Assembly: GCA_027422505.1 (NCBI GenBank)
Contig: JAPQWV010000017.1
Location: 14,633,501-14,697,500 of the forward strand
DNA: 64,000 nucleotides
Origin: Craterostigma plantagineum
Taxonomy: Eukaryota; Streptophyta; Magnoliopsida; Lamiales; Linderniaceae
Reading direction: 5' to 3'
The translations under genes and the position numbers were made by a program. Below the pieces are notes generated by a model that was given only the letters and a program-made list of their open reading frames with translations, had not been told where the DNA came from and did no database searches. Within the stretch, counting starts at the first letter, position 1. Each line of letters opens with the position of its first letter. Shown one piece after another: positions 9,705 through 21,323 of the stretch.

Positions 9705-12220
9705 TGTAATACCCGTAAAAATTTGATGCGGGATTTTTGATATAATTAATTATGCAGCAATGTTAATTGGAAGTTGGCGAAGAAATTTAAGTTGTAAAAT
9801 AAAAATCTAAATTTCTAGTTTCACCTTGGTTTCGAAATTTATTACAAGGCTAACCAAAATTGATAGAAAATACTAAGTTGGGCTAACTCAAAAATTTAAT
9901 TATATTTGGTCTTTGGAATTAAGGCCCAAGCACACGAAACCAAACTATAACAATTTAGTTAGCCCGAGTTACGACTAAGTTGCTTAGGCCATGGGGAAAC
10001 AAGTCAAGATAATCAACTTGTCCCATCTCACGTTATTCAAGGCCTTAGAATATGTCCATAACACTCTCATAAACTAGTGTAGAGAGATAACGAAGGGAAT
10101 AAGAACTTCATTTGAAGTAAGAAAGCTTCAATTAGCTTGGAAACTTTGGCAAGACAAATCGTTGAGTAAGGTATGGGGATTTACATGTTTAGTTGCTTTA
10201 ACATATTTTGTATTTTCAAGACTTAACGTGAGTTTATTATGAGGTTAGAGTAAATATTTAGAAGATTCATAACTCACCTGTTAAGAATAAATTTCAGATA
10301 TATAGAACAACCATGTTAGGTATTATTTAGTGTGTGAGGATCGAAGATGTTGGCTATAGAATAGTTGTAGAAACAATTTAGGGTGACTTTTCAAGGGAAC
10401 TATGATTTTCGGCATCAGAACTTGTAATACAAATTTTATTATTTTAGGGATTATCGTGGTATTAGGGTTTTCATTAAACTTTTTGATATTTCATTATTTC
10501 AAGGTTTTTAGGGTTTTCGACATGTGAACAGTGAGGTAGAACAGAGATTTTCAGCCATATATGATGCATCAATAATTTCGGAATCTAACAAGAAATATTT
10601 CGAATTGTATAATATAAAGATGTCGAGATATTTAATAGATAGATTTCGAAATATATATGATAAGAAAGGTTTCGAGACCTATCATGTGTCGAAATGTATC
10701 ATAGGAAGATACTATAGGTAGATGTCGAGATAGGCAATAAAAAGGATTTCGAGAGGTGATAAATCGATCTCGAGATGCATCTTCATAAAGATTTCACATA
10801 TAATAGATTTCGACATTTACCTTAGATCTCGATAAGTAAGGGTCTCGATATTTTCTCTTATACTATGGTCTTGATTCTCGACTTTGCTAAGATGTTGACA
10901 ACTTTAATTACGACAATTGCTTCCCAACAAAAGAATTCGACAAGCTTATTAAAAATCTCGAGATTGTTTGATGATATCGATATTTACTTTTCAACAATAG
11001 TTCTCGACATTGTATGAATATTTCGACATATATATTATAGAAAGATTTCGAGATGTGATAATTATATCATACAAAGATTTCGAAATATAATAGTTTTCGA
11101 TAATTAGTAATTTTAGCATTTTAGGAATTTTAGGGTTTTGCTATTTCTAGGGTTTTCGATATTTAAGATTTGGAAATTTGATACTTACGTAACTTAGCAA
11201 AAATAGTGATGTGATAATATTTATTTATTCAGGGGATCGATATAAAGGCACTACACCGAACTTCGTATTTGACTTTAGCGGGAGGACAGGTAGGTGGATC
11301 ATCCATCTACAATACGTAAACGCATACGTGAATTATGTGTTTTCATGTGATTCGATGATTTTCTTGACTTACGTGATTTACCTGTTGTACGTACGTTTTA
11401 TATAAATCATGTTTTTATGATATTTCATATATATGCATGGCACGTGCATATCAAGTTAGGACGAGAGATGGTTATACCATGGTGTGACGGTAGGATATGA
11501 GATATTGACGTACGGGGTAGTTGTGATTGGCGACTCTTAGAGGAGTCGAGGTTGGGCTCACTGGGCACCTGGCGGAGACAGACGTGATCGATCTCTCTAC
11601 TCGGACGTGATCGATTCGAGGTGCATACCGTCGGATGGGATTTTTGATTAGTGCGGGAGATATGCGACCTGGTAGGAGGCCATTGACGTGATCGATCAGT
11701 GCACTACCGGCGTAGCTCGCCGCGAGACTTGGGGGTGGGCTCCCAGTAGTGTATTGCGCGCCGAGGTGTCGAGCCTAACCTAGGGCCCTGCGTTGTGCGA
11801 AATAGGAATGTGGGAAAAGAAGAGTGTGCATTATATCATATTGTGAGATATTGGGATTGGGGTTGAGTGCACACTTGCATACATGCATTTTATTCACCTA
11901 CTGGGCAAATTGCTCAGTGTTTACGTGTTGTAGGTACTGAGTCTGACGCTGATACGCGTCGAGACTGAGGCGGCTGGTGGCGGTGCTCCACGGACTTTTG
12001 GGGGCGGGGCGGTACATGGATGAAGACCTTTGGAGCGGCGTTAGGGCTTTTGGTCTTTTGACATTTTTGGGGCTTTTACCCATGTATAGTGAAGACGAGG
12101 TAGACAGAATTTTATAGTAATGTATATTATTTTAGGCAAAGTTTTAATTAGATGGGCCTTCCGCGGCTTACGTTGCGGAAATCTGCCACTAATCCTAGTT
12201 AGAAAAGTAGCGTCGCCACA
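9705..12220 (+). repeat. T1 3' LTR (2,516 bp)
   Basis: Direct copy of 2533-5148. It carries a deletion of about 100 bp (near 10795) inside the TCGA-word array, plus scattered point changes. It ends GTCGCCACA followed by TATAG. The TCGA array is at about 10490-11190 and the second conserved hairpin at 11896-11935. Confidence 0.95.
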
Positions 12221-12225
12221 TATAG
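12221..12225. repeat. T1 target-site duplication, right copy (TATAG)
   Basis: Matches 2528-2532 exactly. Confidence 0.95.
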
Positions 12226-12248
12226 CATTCGAGGGCATATTCCTAACA
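12226..12248 (-). repeat. Element F: outer LTR end, displaced by T1
   Basis: On the minus strand this reads TGTTAGGAATATGCCCTCGA. It is the missing terminus of the LTR whose other part is at 1192-2532. The TGTTA start sets the LTR edge at 12248. Confidence 0.6.
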
Positions 12249-12814
12249 TGAACTTAGACGATGTCCAAGCTGCCCAATACCCTTTTAGTGTTTCAAGTCA
12301 TTTCTCTTAGTTCAAATTTTTCTTTTTTGGTGCCGAGCACAATCTATACTCATTTGGGCCAGGAGTATCCGCTCTTTAGCCACACTGAACTATGTGGAAT
12401 AAGTTAGCAATTTAGACATATGTGTTTATTTTTTATGTTTGCTTTTCACAGTTTAGACTCGTGCAGGCCAGGAGTAACATGTAGTTTAGACTCGTATGTC
12501 AAGAAGTAAGATGTTGTTTAGGCTCGTACGTTAAGGAAAAACATGCAGCTTAGGCTCGTATGTTAAGGAGCAACATGCAGTTTAGGCTCGTACATTAAGG
12601 AGCGTTTTTCTTCAATTTTTTTCTTTTTTATTCTCTCTTTTTTCTTATTTTTTTATGTATAATATCATTTTAAGAACTTGCCATTATTTGTGTAGGATAT
12701 TACATGGAACAACGCAGTTGATGTCATATTTTCCAATTATTAATTCCAACCTGATCATACCGATTTCCAATAATTATGATAATTTGTTTGTCTTGTTACA
12801 TCTAGCGGCTACAT
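12249..12814. other. Non-coding stretch with a 33-bp minisatellite
   Basis: No gene seen. 12451-12605 holds five imperfect tandem copies of a 32-33 bp unit containing GTTTAGGCTCGTATGTTAAG, starting near 12451, 12484, 12516, 12548 and 12580. A pyrimidine-rich tract (TTTTTTCTTTTTTATTCTC) follows. It lies on the downstream side of the minus-strand gag relic G and may be part of that element. Confidence 0.6.
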
Positions 12815-14221
12815 TCATGGAGATCGATGAGATTTGCTTGTACCAGCTTCAAAGATTCTTGATACTTCTGAATCTAGGAATGTGTATTCTTTTGCTTGAA
12901 GCTCTCTAAATGTTAATTTTCTTTCTTTTAGTTCTGGCAGAGCATTTTCTACCATGCCTTTCTTGCCATTTTCTCTTCCTCGAGGCTTGAGTGGTGTGAC
13001 ATTTATCGCCATAGACTCTTTAGTTTGAGCTTTTGCAAAAGATTTGCCCCCTTTCTCGGAATTCATTCGCCCCCCGAATTTAGGAACATCATGTATAGGT
13101 GCTCCATCTGCCCCACTTGTGGCCAGACTAAATTCCATATCATGAGCACGAGTTGCCAGTTTTTCAAAGGTTACAGGCCTAATCCCTTGCAGGATGTATT
13201 GTAGTCCCCACATCATCCCTTGAATGGACATTTCAATTCTTGAAGCTTCTGATAGCCGACCATGCAGTTAATTTAGGTTCCTACATCGATTCTTGCAGTC
13301 AATGACATGTTCATCTTTTCACTGGTGAGCATTAGTGAGCTCGACCATGCTAACTATGCATCGAGTGCTGTAGAAGCAGTTGAGCAATTCATGTTCCATT
13401 TATCCCAACTATCTATCAAAACTACTTCCAAGTCGATACACCAGTAAAAAGCATTGCCCTTCAGTAAACGGACAAATTGTTTGACCAGGTGATCGCCATA
13501 AGTCCCTGCATCATTGCATGTCTCGACGAAGTGAGCCACATTCTGCTTCAGATCCTTTATCCATCAAAGTACTGAAATTTTGGAGGTTGTTATCCGCATC
13601 TTAAAGTTGTTGATTCTTGAAGTATATGATTTAGAATACGTCGATGATGACTTGGAACCTCGGTCTTTCATCGTCCCTATAATGAAGTCCTTTACCTGGC
13701 TAATATGAATCATTCCGTCATTGGGATCTAGGAAACTCCCGAGGCCTTATCGACTTCTCTTCGTTCTTCGTTTTTAGAATCGGCAGAAACTTCTTCTTCC
13801 CTTTCGAAAGCATGACTGTTATCAGCATTGTTGCTTTGTTAGCTAATTTTGCAATCTGAGCGTCTTGTTCTTGAGCTTGTTTCGTTAGACCTGCAATTGC
13901 TCTAGTTAGACTTGCAATTTGCTCTTCTACCGTGGCATTCGTCATCGTGACATCTTCGCTTTCCGCAGAAGAATTGCTTGAAGCTGAGCGAGGAGAAGAC
14001 GTCGGGTACTTGCTCTTGGCATCTTCATTTTCACAATGGTAAGTCGTATCATTTTCGTCCAACTCAACTTGGTGACTTGTCGGTTGAGACCCGTTAGTCA
14101 ACTTTAACATACTTCGAGTTACAATGCTAATTGCTTTGACCTGAAGAGCTCGAAGCCGTAAAAATCGATGAGTTAACACATTGGGCTTGGGGATTATCAG
14201 ACGTTTTGAGCTATGGTTCAA
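12815..14221 (-). pseudogene. gag: Element G: Ty3/gypsy gag relic
   Basis: Three minus-strand open pieces line up in order. 14221-13718 is the N-terminal part (VEEQIASLTRAIAGLTKQAQ, predicted coiled coil, after a Ser/Glu-rich stretch). 13539-13354 is capsid (AHFVETCNDAGTYGDHLVKQ and LLKGNAFYW). 13231-12815 is the capsid C-terminus (MSIQGMMWGLQYILQGIRP, FEKLATRAHDMEFSLA) with a Lys-rich tail. From memory, these motifs belong to a gag family widespread in plant gypsy elements, probably on the Tat/Ogre side. Frameshifts and small losses separate the pieces. No protease or pol is recognisable beyond 12815, so this is a fragment or a gag-only element. Confidence 0.75.
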
Positions 14222-14235
14222 ATACGAATAGAAAG

Positions 14236-14720
14236 AATTGAATGCTTCTAACGAAGCTTCGGACTTTTTTGCCTTTGAATGCTAATCCGGTTACGATAAC
14301 TTCGAAAGAATAATGCTTTTAACAAAAAGACTTATATTGTCTAACGAAGCTTCGCATCGTTTGCCTATGAATTCTGATCCGAATACGAACAGCTTCGAAG
14401 GAATTGAATGCTTTTCATAGAAGACTTATATTGTCTAAAGAAGTTTCGAACTATTTCGCCATTGAAGTATGATCCAAATACCAACAACTTCAAAAAAATG
14501 AATGCTTTTTCGCTGAAAGGGTTATCTCGTCTAATGAAGTTTCGCACTATTTGGCCTTTGAATCCCGATCCGAATACGCACAACTTTGAAAGAATTGAAT
14601 GCTTTTCACGGAAAGACTTATATCGTCTAACTAAGATTTGTATTCGATTTCCATATTTGGACTACGATTTAAAAGTCTTATATCGCCTCTCGAAGTTTCG
14701 CTTCGTTGTTGTCCTCTGAC
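14236..14720 (-). repeat. About 96-bp tandem repeat upstream of G gag
   Basis: Four to five imperfect copies of a roughly 95-97 bp unit, with anchor GAATGCTT at about 14240, 14312, 14407, 14501 and 14598. The first copy is shortened. Each unit contains TATTGTCTAACGAAG-type and TTTCGCACTATTT-type segments. It lies immediately upstream of the minus-strand gag, that is, in its leader. The small ORFs here arise from the repeat and are not genes. Confidence 0.75.
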
Positions 14721-15130
14721 TTGTGTTATTGAACTTCCGAAGCCCCGTAATTATAGGCATAGGGAATTCATAACTATGAAATATATAATCTCTGGGTTGA
14801 TCTTGTCCATATTTAGGTTGATTCCATCCATATATGGTTTGATACCGATTTGATTTGCAATCTTCCATATCTGGCTTGATTCTCTCAATATTTGCCGATT
14901 TCATAATATTTGATTCGATTCCGTTACTTATTTAACAAATATCTACACATATTATCATAATTCGTATAAAAGGATTATATATTATCATATGTGATAATAA
15001 TTTATTAATTAAATTAAATATATATTAACTTGTGATTTATCAATAAATCTCAATAAATAGCAATTTAATTAAATTACTTTATCTTATTTCTTGGAATGAA
15101 TTTATTATATCACAATAATAAAATTAATTT
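14721..15130. other. AT-rich segment, possibly the LTR or leader of G
   Basis: Very AT-rich from 14930 on, with no reading frame. 14770-14900 has several diverged repeats of a GG(T)TTGAT-type word (ATATTTAGGTTGATTCCATC, ATATGGTTTGATACCG). It could be the leader or LTR of the minus-strand G element, but no second copy or clear terminus is visible. Confidence 0.3.
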
Positions 15131-15767
15131 TTATTGTCTACAATGATGTTCGCCAACTGCATACAATACAGTATTTGGAATGTCACTAATCATCTACAAA
15201 AGAGCGGCAAACGTAACGAAATGTTTCTTTACGAGAACCATCTAGGTCGTTTCGCCAAAATCCCAAAGTTGATTAAGTTGTCAATCAAAGGGATGCAAAT
15301 ATATATCCAAATTTGTTGCGACGTCCTGGACCTTAAAAACATAACCTATCTTTCGTACACATGTAGGGAGAAAGACTATACGGGGTTAGAATGGACCAAC
15401 TAACAAGAGTATTGACTGCCGCTCATACTGTGCGGTGCAAGTCCATCAAAGCAAAGCCCTAAACGTACATTTTGTGGGTCAGATGCAAAGTCCGCACATG
15501 CGGTTCAGATCCATGGCAAGGATGACTCATCACTCCATCATCTCTATAATTCTCGTAATGTGAAAACATATTCTTCGACACATTTTTGATGGCATACAAT
15601 CACTGCAATCTTGATGTTAAGGGAAATTAGATCAACCTTGTCTTAGAAACTCAAGTCCTGGTGGGTACTGATATCCAGGCTCTTGATAACGACAAAAAGA
15701 ATTGTCGTTCTAGCCATCTTTCTAATTGAAAATACACCCATTATTACAGCAGTCGATGTACTAACAA
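15131..15767. other. Unassigned segment
   Basis: A plus-strand open stretch at 15134-15403 (89 residues) has no motif I recognise. The rest has stops in all frames that I checked. It is interrupted on the right by the CACTA terminus at 15768. I cannot assign it to any element. Confidence 0.3.
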
Positions 15768-16145
15768 CACTACAAAAAAATTGTTGTTTGCCGACTACGA
15801 ATCCTAGTCGCTAAAGTCCGAAATGTAGTAAAAAGCCTAGCGACTGAAATATAGACAGCAATATGTAGTCGTTATATCGATTGTCGCTAAACCAGGCGTG
15901 GTCGCTAGTCAGTCGCCACTTCCGACTACATGGACTATGCGTTGTAGTCGCCAATTTGCGACTAAGTAACTATTACATCGTAGTCGCTAAGTAGCGACTA
16001 ATCTTGCGTCTAATAAGTAGTTGCTAATTTCCGACTACTGACCGACTAAGATTAGTCGGAATGTGCCATGCCACGCCTACCACGTACCTTCTATGGCGAC
16101 GAATTTAGCGACCACTATTGTAGTCGCTATTTAGGATTTTTTTTG
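15768..16145 (-). mobile_element. CACTA (En/Spm-type) transposon terminus with subterminal repeats
   Basis: Starts CACTACAAAAAAATTGTTG at 15768, the characteristic CACTA terminal inverted repeat. The next 350 bp is packed with short direct and inverted copies of TAGTCGCTAA, GCGACTA and CCGACTA. These are typical CACTA subterminal binding sites for the element's own protein. The opposite terminus (ending GTAGTG after a T run) was not found before element A, so the transposon is truncated or split. The possible coding exon at 16269-16577 on the minus strand would make this the 3' end. Confidence 0.75.
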
Positions 16146-16268
16146 TTTCGCTATTTAGTTATTAAATTATATCTATTAAGAAAACATTTTAGGAAATCCA
16201 AATAGCCCAGAATCCACTAGAAATAAAGACGTTTAAAGGTCAAGTACATCGAACCGAACGTGACTAGA

Positions 16269-16577
16269 CTACGCCATGCCGTGGCCGGAGCTACCGCCAT
16301 CTGGGAAGTCATCGTGGCGACGAATATTTTTGTTCAGGGACGCCGCAGCGGCACATGACTGACTGACCTCAGTGTAGTTCTTCTTCAACGCTCCAAGCTC
16401 TGCTCGGGTCTCCTTCAACTCCTCCTGCACTTGAACACTCTGAGAAGGCATGTAGCTATTGGCGCTCGATAGGGATGGCTCTGAAGGTGTCTCAAAGAAG
16501 AGGTTCGACGCGTTACCCATGCCAGGTACGTTTTGGAACCTAGTATAACCTCCAGAAACCTCACGCAAGGCATTCAA
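16269..16577 (-). CDS. Possible C-terminal exon of a CACTA-encoded protein
   Basis: A 102-residue minus-strand open frame containing a coiled-coil-like segment (VQEELKETRAELGALKKNY) and a short Asp/Gly/Ser-rich end. CACTA elements encode a transposase and a second protein with a helical C-terminus. Position just inside the CACTA terminus fits the latter, but I see no diagnostic domain. The start at 16577 may only be an exon boundary. Confidence 0.4.
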   Translation of the reverse strand: MNALREVSGGYTRFQNVPGMGNASNLFFETPSEPSLSSANSYMPSQSVQVQEELKETRAELGALKKNYTEVSQSCAAAASLNKNIRRHDDFPDGGSSGHGMA

Positions 16578-17308
16578 AGTCCTTCACTAGTTCTACCGTC
16601 TTATAAAAATGTCAACCATAACATTATCGGTGGGTAACAAATAATTTATCAATAAGGTTCATGCATTGACAGCTCTAAGTCGTGTGTTGTACTTGCATTT
16701 AGGGTTGACTCTAGAAGCAATGGCTAAATAGTCATTCTATTACCCATAACTCGATTGATGTCGAGTGCTCGTAAAAGTAGTTCTGATGGGTTCCACCATA
16801 ACCATCTACTTTCATTTTAGAAAACCTAATGTTCTACACCTATCTTGATGAGCTACGCAACGTCATAATTTTCACCCTAGTTATCCTTGTTATCCTAGGC
16901 ATCATAATTTGGAAGGAACCAACTTTCCCATGAAATTACTTTGATTCAGAGATTTAACGAATTGTTTCACCCCATCCACACATTCCGGATTTAAATAATT
17001 TTTTCTCATTATATCTTATATCGATTATCTGTGCAATTTCATTAGGATACTGCCCAATAAAAAAATGTACAAGTAGCATACTTCTAAAACTCAGAATTTG
17101 TAGATATACAACATCTAACATTAATTTATCAAATACAAACCATATCTTGAACTAAAAGAAACAAAATATACTCAAAGAAACTGGAATAAAGACATCAGAG
17201 GGTGAGTGATTTAACGAGAAACAACGATATATAACATTAATCGAAAAAGGGTAGCAAGCAAGGGGCTAGACAACGACCTGATGGCCAAAAGGAAAGAATC
17301 GGGCGAAT
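16578..17308. other. Unassigned AT-rich segment between the CACTA exon and element A
   Basis: No open frame of note and no recognised repeat. It may be intron and upstream sequence of the CACTA gene. It continues after element A at 31132, where a minus-strand stretch ending in an ACGAGGTAATTAC donor-like site is visible near 31185-31200. Confidence 0.3.
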
Positions 17309-17313
17309 AGGCA
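17309..17313. repeat. Element A target-site duplication, left copy (AGGCA)
   Basis: Repeated exactly at 31127-31131. Confidence 0.95.
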
Positions 17314-17609
17314 TGTTAGGAATATTTTAGAAGTGTCCAAAATATTTATTCTAAGTCTTGTAATTTCTTTACAATGTATTTTATAGATGTTTTATTTTAT
17401 GTAGTTGGGTTGTATTTGTAATGGGCTTGTTAGGGGGCCAATGGGCTTAAATACCTCATAAGGTATTTAAGCTTAAACCATAACACTCATTAATATAAGT
17501 TTCCATTCGCTAAAATCTCACGTATTCAACACTAAACCTCTAAAGCACACTATTCACATTCTACGAAGGTTTAATCTGTTGAATTGTTCTTGGATAATCT
17601 GGAATTACA
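17314..17609 (+). repeat. Element A 5' LTR (296 bp)
   Basis: Direct repeat of 30832-31126. It is unusually short for so large an element. It contains a perfect 11-bp-arm palindrome at 17446-17471. Confidence 0.95.
17446..17471. promoter_or_regulatory. Element A LTR palindrome
   Basis: CTTAAATACCT, a 4-nt loop, then AGGTATTTAAG: perfect 11-bp arms. The 3' LTR copy (30964-30989) keeps both arms and varies only in the loop. The B LTR has an unrelated palindrome in the equivalent place, suggesting a promoter-proximal or RNA-hairpin role. Confidence 0.6.
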
Positions 17610-17611
17610 AG

Positions 17612-17623
17612 TGGTATCAGAGC
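17612..17623 (+). promoter_or_regulatory. Element A primer binding site
   Basis: TGGTATCAGAGC, two bases after the LTR, complementary to initiator methionine tRNA. Confidence 0.93.
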
Positions 17624-17889
17624 AAGCGTGTAGGTGAGGAAACTTCATTCCAAGTTCTTAAGCATCGTCAATATAAGTTATTGATTTTTTTTTCAGCTTT
17701 CAGTTCAAAGCTCTGTTTCGTGGGTTTAAGTTTTTTTTTCTGAGGTTATTCTGCAACTTGGACGGCTGGCTGGTTTCTCTATGTTCTAAGAACTACTGAA
17801 TCTGTTTCTGTCAATTTGCGTTAAACTTCTGGATTTCTGCTGGAGAAATTGAAGAACAGCTTCGTTGTTTGGTCTGCTTTTGAGATTGC

Positions 17890-18480
17890 GAACGGCACTT
17901 AAGTTGGATTTGAATTCGCAAATTCTAAATTTGCAATTCAGTTTCACGAATTCAAGTTGAGGACCGACCGTGAATTGAAGGAATCAAGTCAACCCGCAAA
18001 ATATTTCTTCAATTTTTTTGCGAAACCAAAGTTTGCGAATCAGGAAATATTCACTGCCACATTTCGCGAATTGCATCTCAGAGAGAAATTTCACGAACTC
18101 CTTGATAGCCCTTTTTGCGAATTCTTGAAAGTTCGCTAACCAGAAAAGATAAGAATTTTGCGAATCCAGTCGAAGAATTTTGCGAACTTCGTCACCCGCA
18201 GATTTTCGCGAATCCAGTTGAAGAATTTTTGCGAACTTCAATCTCCGCAAAATTTGCGAACTCGTTCGAAGAATTTTTGCGAACCTCAACTGCCGGTAGA
18301 AATTCGCGGACTCTTTCACACTTTTGCGAATTCACACTTTTGCGAATTCATCTCATTCTGCGAATTGGGATAGTTGTACATGTCACTGGACATTTCGCGA
18401 ATCCTTCATTAGTTTGCGAATCAGTACAATCTTGCGATTTGCGAACCTTTGCCGTTTTGCGAACTTGTTAAATTCTAGTT
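17890..18480 (+). repeat. Element A leader: array of TTTGCGAA / TTCGCGAA words
   Basis: About 20 copies of TTTGCGAA, TTCGCGAA and close variants in 600 bp at irregular spacing. Perfect TTCGCGAA palindromes lie near 18062, 18206 and 18394. Short ORFs here are products of the repeated word. The array recurs after pol at about 25740-27080. Confidence 0.8.
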
Positions 18481-18664
18481 AAAGTACGCTCGTCAACACA
18501 CATCGCAATCCTCACATAGCGAAATCCACGACTCTGAACAAAATTCCACGAACTAATTTTTCGAGTCAAAGTCAAAGTCTAAAGTTTTAGACTTTGAACC
18601 AATTTCATTTCAAATCAACTTTTCCTCACATTACACGTTAACGATCATATCCAAAACACAAGCA

Positions 18665-21323
18665 ATGGACTCTTTCAGTATGGGAAATGATGTTAGACCT
18701 CCCATCGTCCGACATGGAGAATACGCAGTCTGGAAGAGAAGGTTCATAAACTTCATAGAAAGCAAGGACAATTCAAAGAACCTTCTGGAATCTATTTACA
18801 ATGGACCTACACAGTATTGGACCATAATTCCCGCCACTACTGACACCACTCCTGCAAGAGAGGAACAGAGGATCTTGAAAACTGCTTACCAATGCAGTGA
18901 TGAAGAAAAACTGCGACTAAAGGCAGACAAAGTGGCGAAATCATACATGATGCAAGCCATTCCCAATGACATTTTGATGCAACTCGAATGTGGTGATAGC
19001 GCAAAAGAAATGTGGGATGCTCTTCGAATTATAATGCAGGGGACAGAAGTCAATACAATGGCAAGAATGGCGAACACACTCATCTCTTATGACCGCTTTC
19101 ATGCTAACAAAGGGGAAACTCTCCAAGAAACCTTCCATCGATTTCTTATTCTTCTAAACGAGCTAAAGATGAATGGAGTCACAAAAAGTGTGGAGATCAA
19201 TATCAAATTCTTAGGATCACTTCATCCAGAATGGGAGGCTACTGCAATTATGATAAGACAAATGAACGACCTAACCAAAGTTAGCATTCATACATTATTC
19301 GACTACCTCAATCAACATTCCAATCATGTGGAGAAATGAAGGGAGGAAATCAAATCAATAAGAAGCGACTCACTTGCTCTTATGACTGAACGATCATCAA
19401 GAAAACAATCCAAGGACAAAGAAATTATCCAGTCATCACAAGTTAAGGAGGGAGAAGACTCTGATTCTGATGGCGAATCCAAGGATCTTACGAAACATGG
19501 AGACCAGGAGACACCCTCAAATATCTTGCTAAGCAACTCGCTCTGGTCTCGAATTTCGTGCAGAAGAAATATTATAAGAAGACTGGTTCCTCCTCCAGTC
19601 GTCAAAGAACTTCCTCCAACTCTAAAGGAAAGACTCAGGATGAGGAAAACAACTCTGAAACTCCTCATTAAGGCGGCAAATGCTTCAACTGCGGTAAGAA
19701 TGGACACTTTGCCAGAGAGTGCAGAATGCCCAAGAAAAAGGATGTTAACTATTACCGCCGAAAAGTTCAATTAGCTGAACAAAAAGAAAAAGGACTGGTC
19801 TTAATGGCAGAAGAGGATCATTGGCTTGAAGATACCTCAGACAGCGAGAATGAGAACGTGGCACTGATGGCCAAACTAGATGACGAAGAAGATGAAGCTG
19901 GAGCCGAAGGTAGCAAGTCAGACAGGGAAACCTCTAACAATTCAGACATAGTGGAGGTAAGTGAAGCAGATTATGATTCTTTACTTGAGATGAAAAATGA
20001 ATTTTATCCTTATATAAATCTAACAAATTGGGGAAAAGGAAAATCAAGGAACTAGAAGCTAACTTAGAGAAGAATTTAGTAGTATTAGATAAGTTTAGAT
20101 ATGATTATGCATGTGAGAAGAATCGTGTAATTGTAGCAAATGAAAAAGTTGCTAAGCTAGAAATACAAGTGCAAAAATCCGAAGCTAAAGCTAAGGATTT
20201 AGAAAAGGAAATGAAATCTCATAGAGATCAGGCAATGGACGCTACAATTAAATATGACTTACCAAGTAAAGAACGGGAAAGACTGTTCTCCAAAATAAAA
20301 AAATTGGAGGACATTTTAACCCGACGAGATTAGTCAGAACAAACGATCTTCTTGAACAAACCAGCTAACGTTGATTTTTATAACCCCATAAAGGACTAGG
20401 TTTTGAAAACCCATGTAAGTTAAAACAATGCATATCAAGTTCACCTTATCTATATGATCTCAAATTCATGCAGACAGGTTGCCTGGCAAATCTCATGCCT
20501 TTTGTTAGTGAAAATGAGACATCAACACACAGTAAAACTCAAACATCATTTAACTACACATAATTAAATGATAGTTATAAAGAAAGAAGTTGTCCAGCAA
20601 TAACTGAATTTGAGTCAGATATTCCACGTCCAAATGAAGGAGAAACCTCAGGTGTTTCAGAAAGTACGGCACCGATGGTTACATATGCAACAGGATATAT
20701 GCCTGATTGCATAAAGAAAATCAGTGATCTTCACTCCACTATCGAAAGCGAGAGAAAGTCATTTGGTGAAGAAAGGCAGAAACTTCTTCAGGAAATATCT
20801 TCACTTAAAGAAAAATTAAGATTACACACAATTTCATACACCTTAGTTTCGCATGACAAAATTTCCTGGACTAATACATTGAAATTTTCAGAACCCACAA
20901 AAGAGTCATTGAAGGGGCAAGTATGGGTTAAAAAGGAAGATATCTTGAAGGAGAATAGTGATCTCAATACACCTTTTGTCATTGAGTATTTTCCTCCCAA
21001 AACTTTTATACCTTCTTTATTTCGCCATGTATCGAAAAAAATTATCTTCTAAATCAAAAACAAAGCTTTTCGTGCATGATCATGTCACCAAGCAAACTCA
21101 CAAAACAATTCCTAAAAACAAAATTACAAAGTCAAGACAGGAATCAAAACCAAAAGCTATCAAAGAACCTGTCAAACCTGCTAAACCAAAAAAATTCATG
21201 TCTAAACTTAAGACAAAGAGACCCTTACTAGAGCAAAAATGGGTTCCAAAGCTTCAAACTGCAGGAACACGAATCCTAACCCTAGAAATAATTAGTGACT
21301 CTGTGTCATCCACCAACAAATGA
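18665..21323 (+). pseudogene. gag: Element A gag (multiply broken)
   Basis: The ATG at 18665 opens 224 residues of copia capsid (GEYAVWKRRFINFIE, YMMQAIPNDI, ETLQETFHRFLILLNELK) and stops at 19337. Out-of-frame sequence follows to the zinc knuckle CFNCGKNGHFAREC at 19681-19722, then an acidic region (WLEDTSDSENEN). A predicted coiled coil follows (20028-20333, ELEANLEKN..KLEIQVQ; and 20700-20810, ESERKSFGEERQKLLQEI). A Lys/Pro-rich tail ends near KWVPKLQ, about 21240-21260. This is the long Sirevirus-type gag. At least four frame breaks separate the pieces. The B counterpart is largely intact and aligns throughout. Confidence 0.88.

Larger units (their letters stand above)
2533..12220 (+). 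mobile_element. Element T1: complete but inactive Ty3/gypsy chromovirus, Tekay type
   Basis: A 9,688-bp element bounded by long LTRs that start TGTAATAC and end GCCACA or ACCACA, with TATAG duplications on both sides. Internal order is primer binding site, gag, protease, reverse transcriptase, RNase H, integrase, chromodomain, polypurine tract, which is the Ty3/gypsy order. The chromodomain near the pol C-terminus places it among chromoviruses. The chromodomain sequence, long LTRs and initiator-Met primer site fit the Tekay/Del lineage. Multiple frameshifts, nonsense codons and a deletion in the reverse transcriptase make it non-autonomous. It lies inside the LTR of copia element F. Confidence 0.93.

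Noticed and set aside
13718..14221. Possible host gene on the minus strand
   Set aside because: VEEQIASLTRAIAGLTKQ and the downstream capsid motifs mark it as gypsy gag.
15420..15520. Group II intron domain V-like stretch (AAGTCCGCACATGCGGTTC)
   Set aside because: The upstream strand does not pair well enough for a domain V hairpin; the resemblance is too weak.
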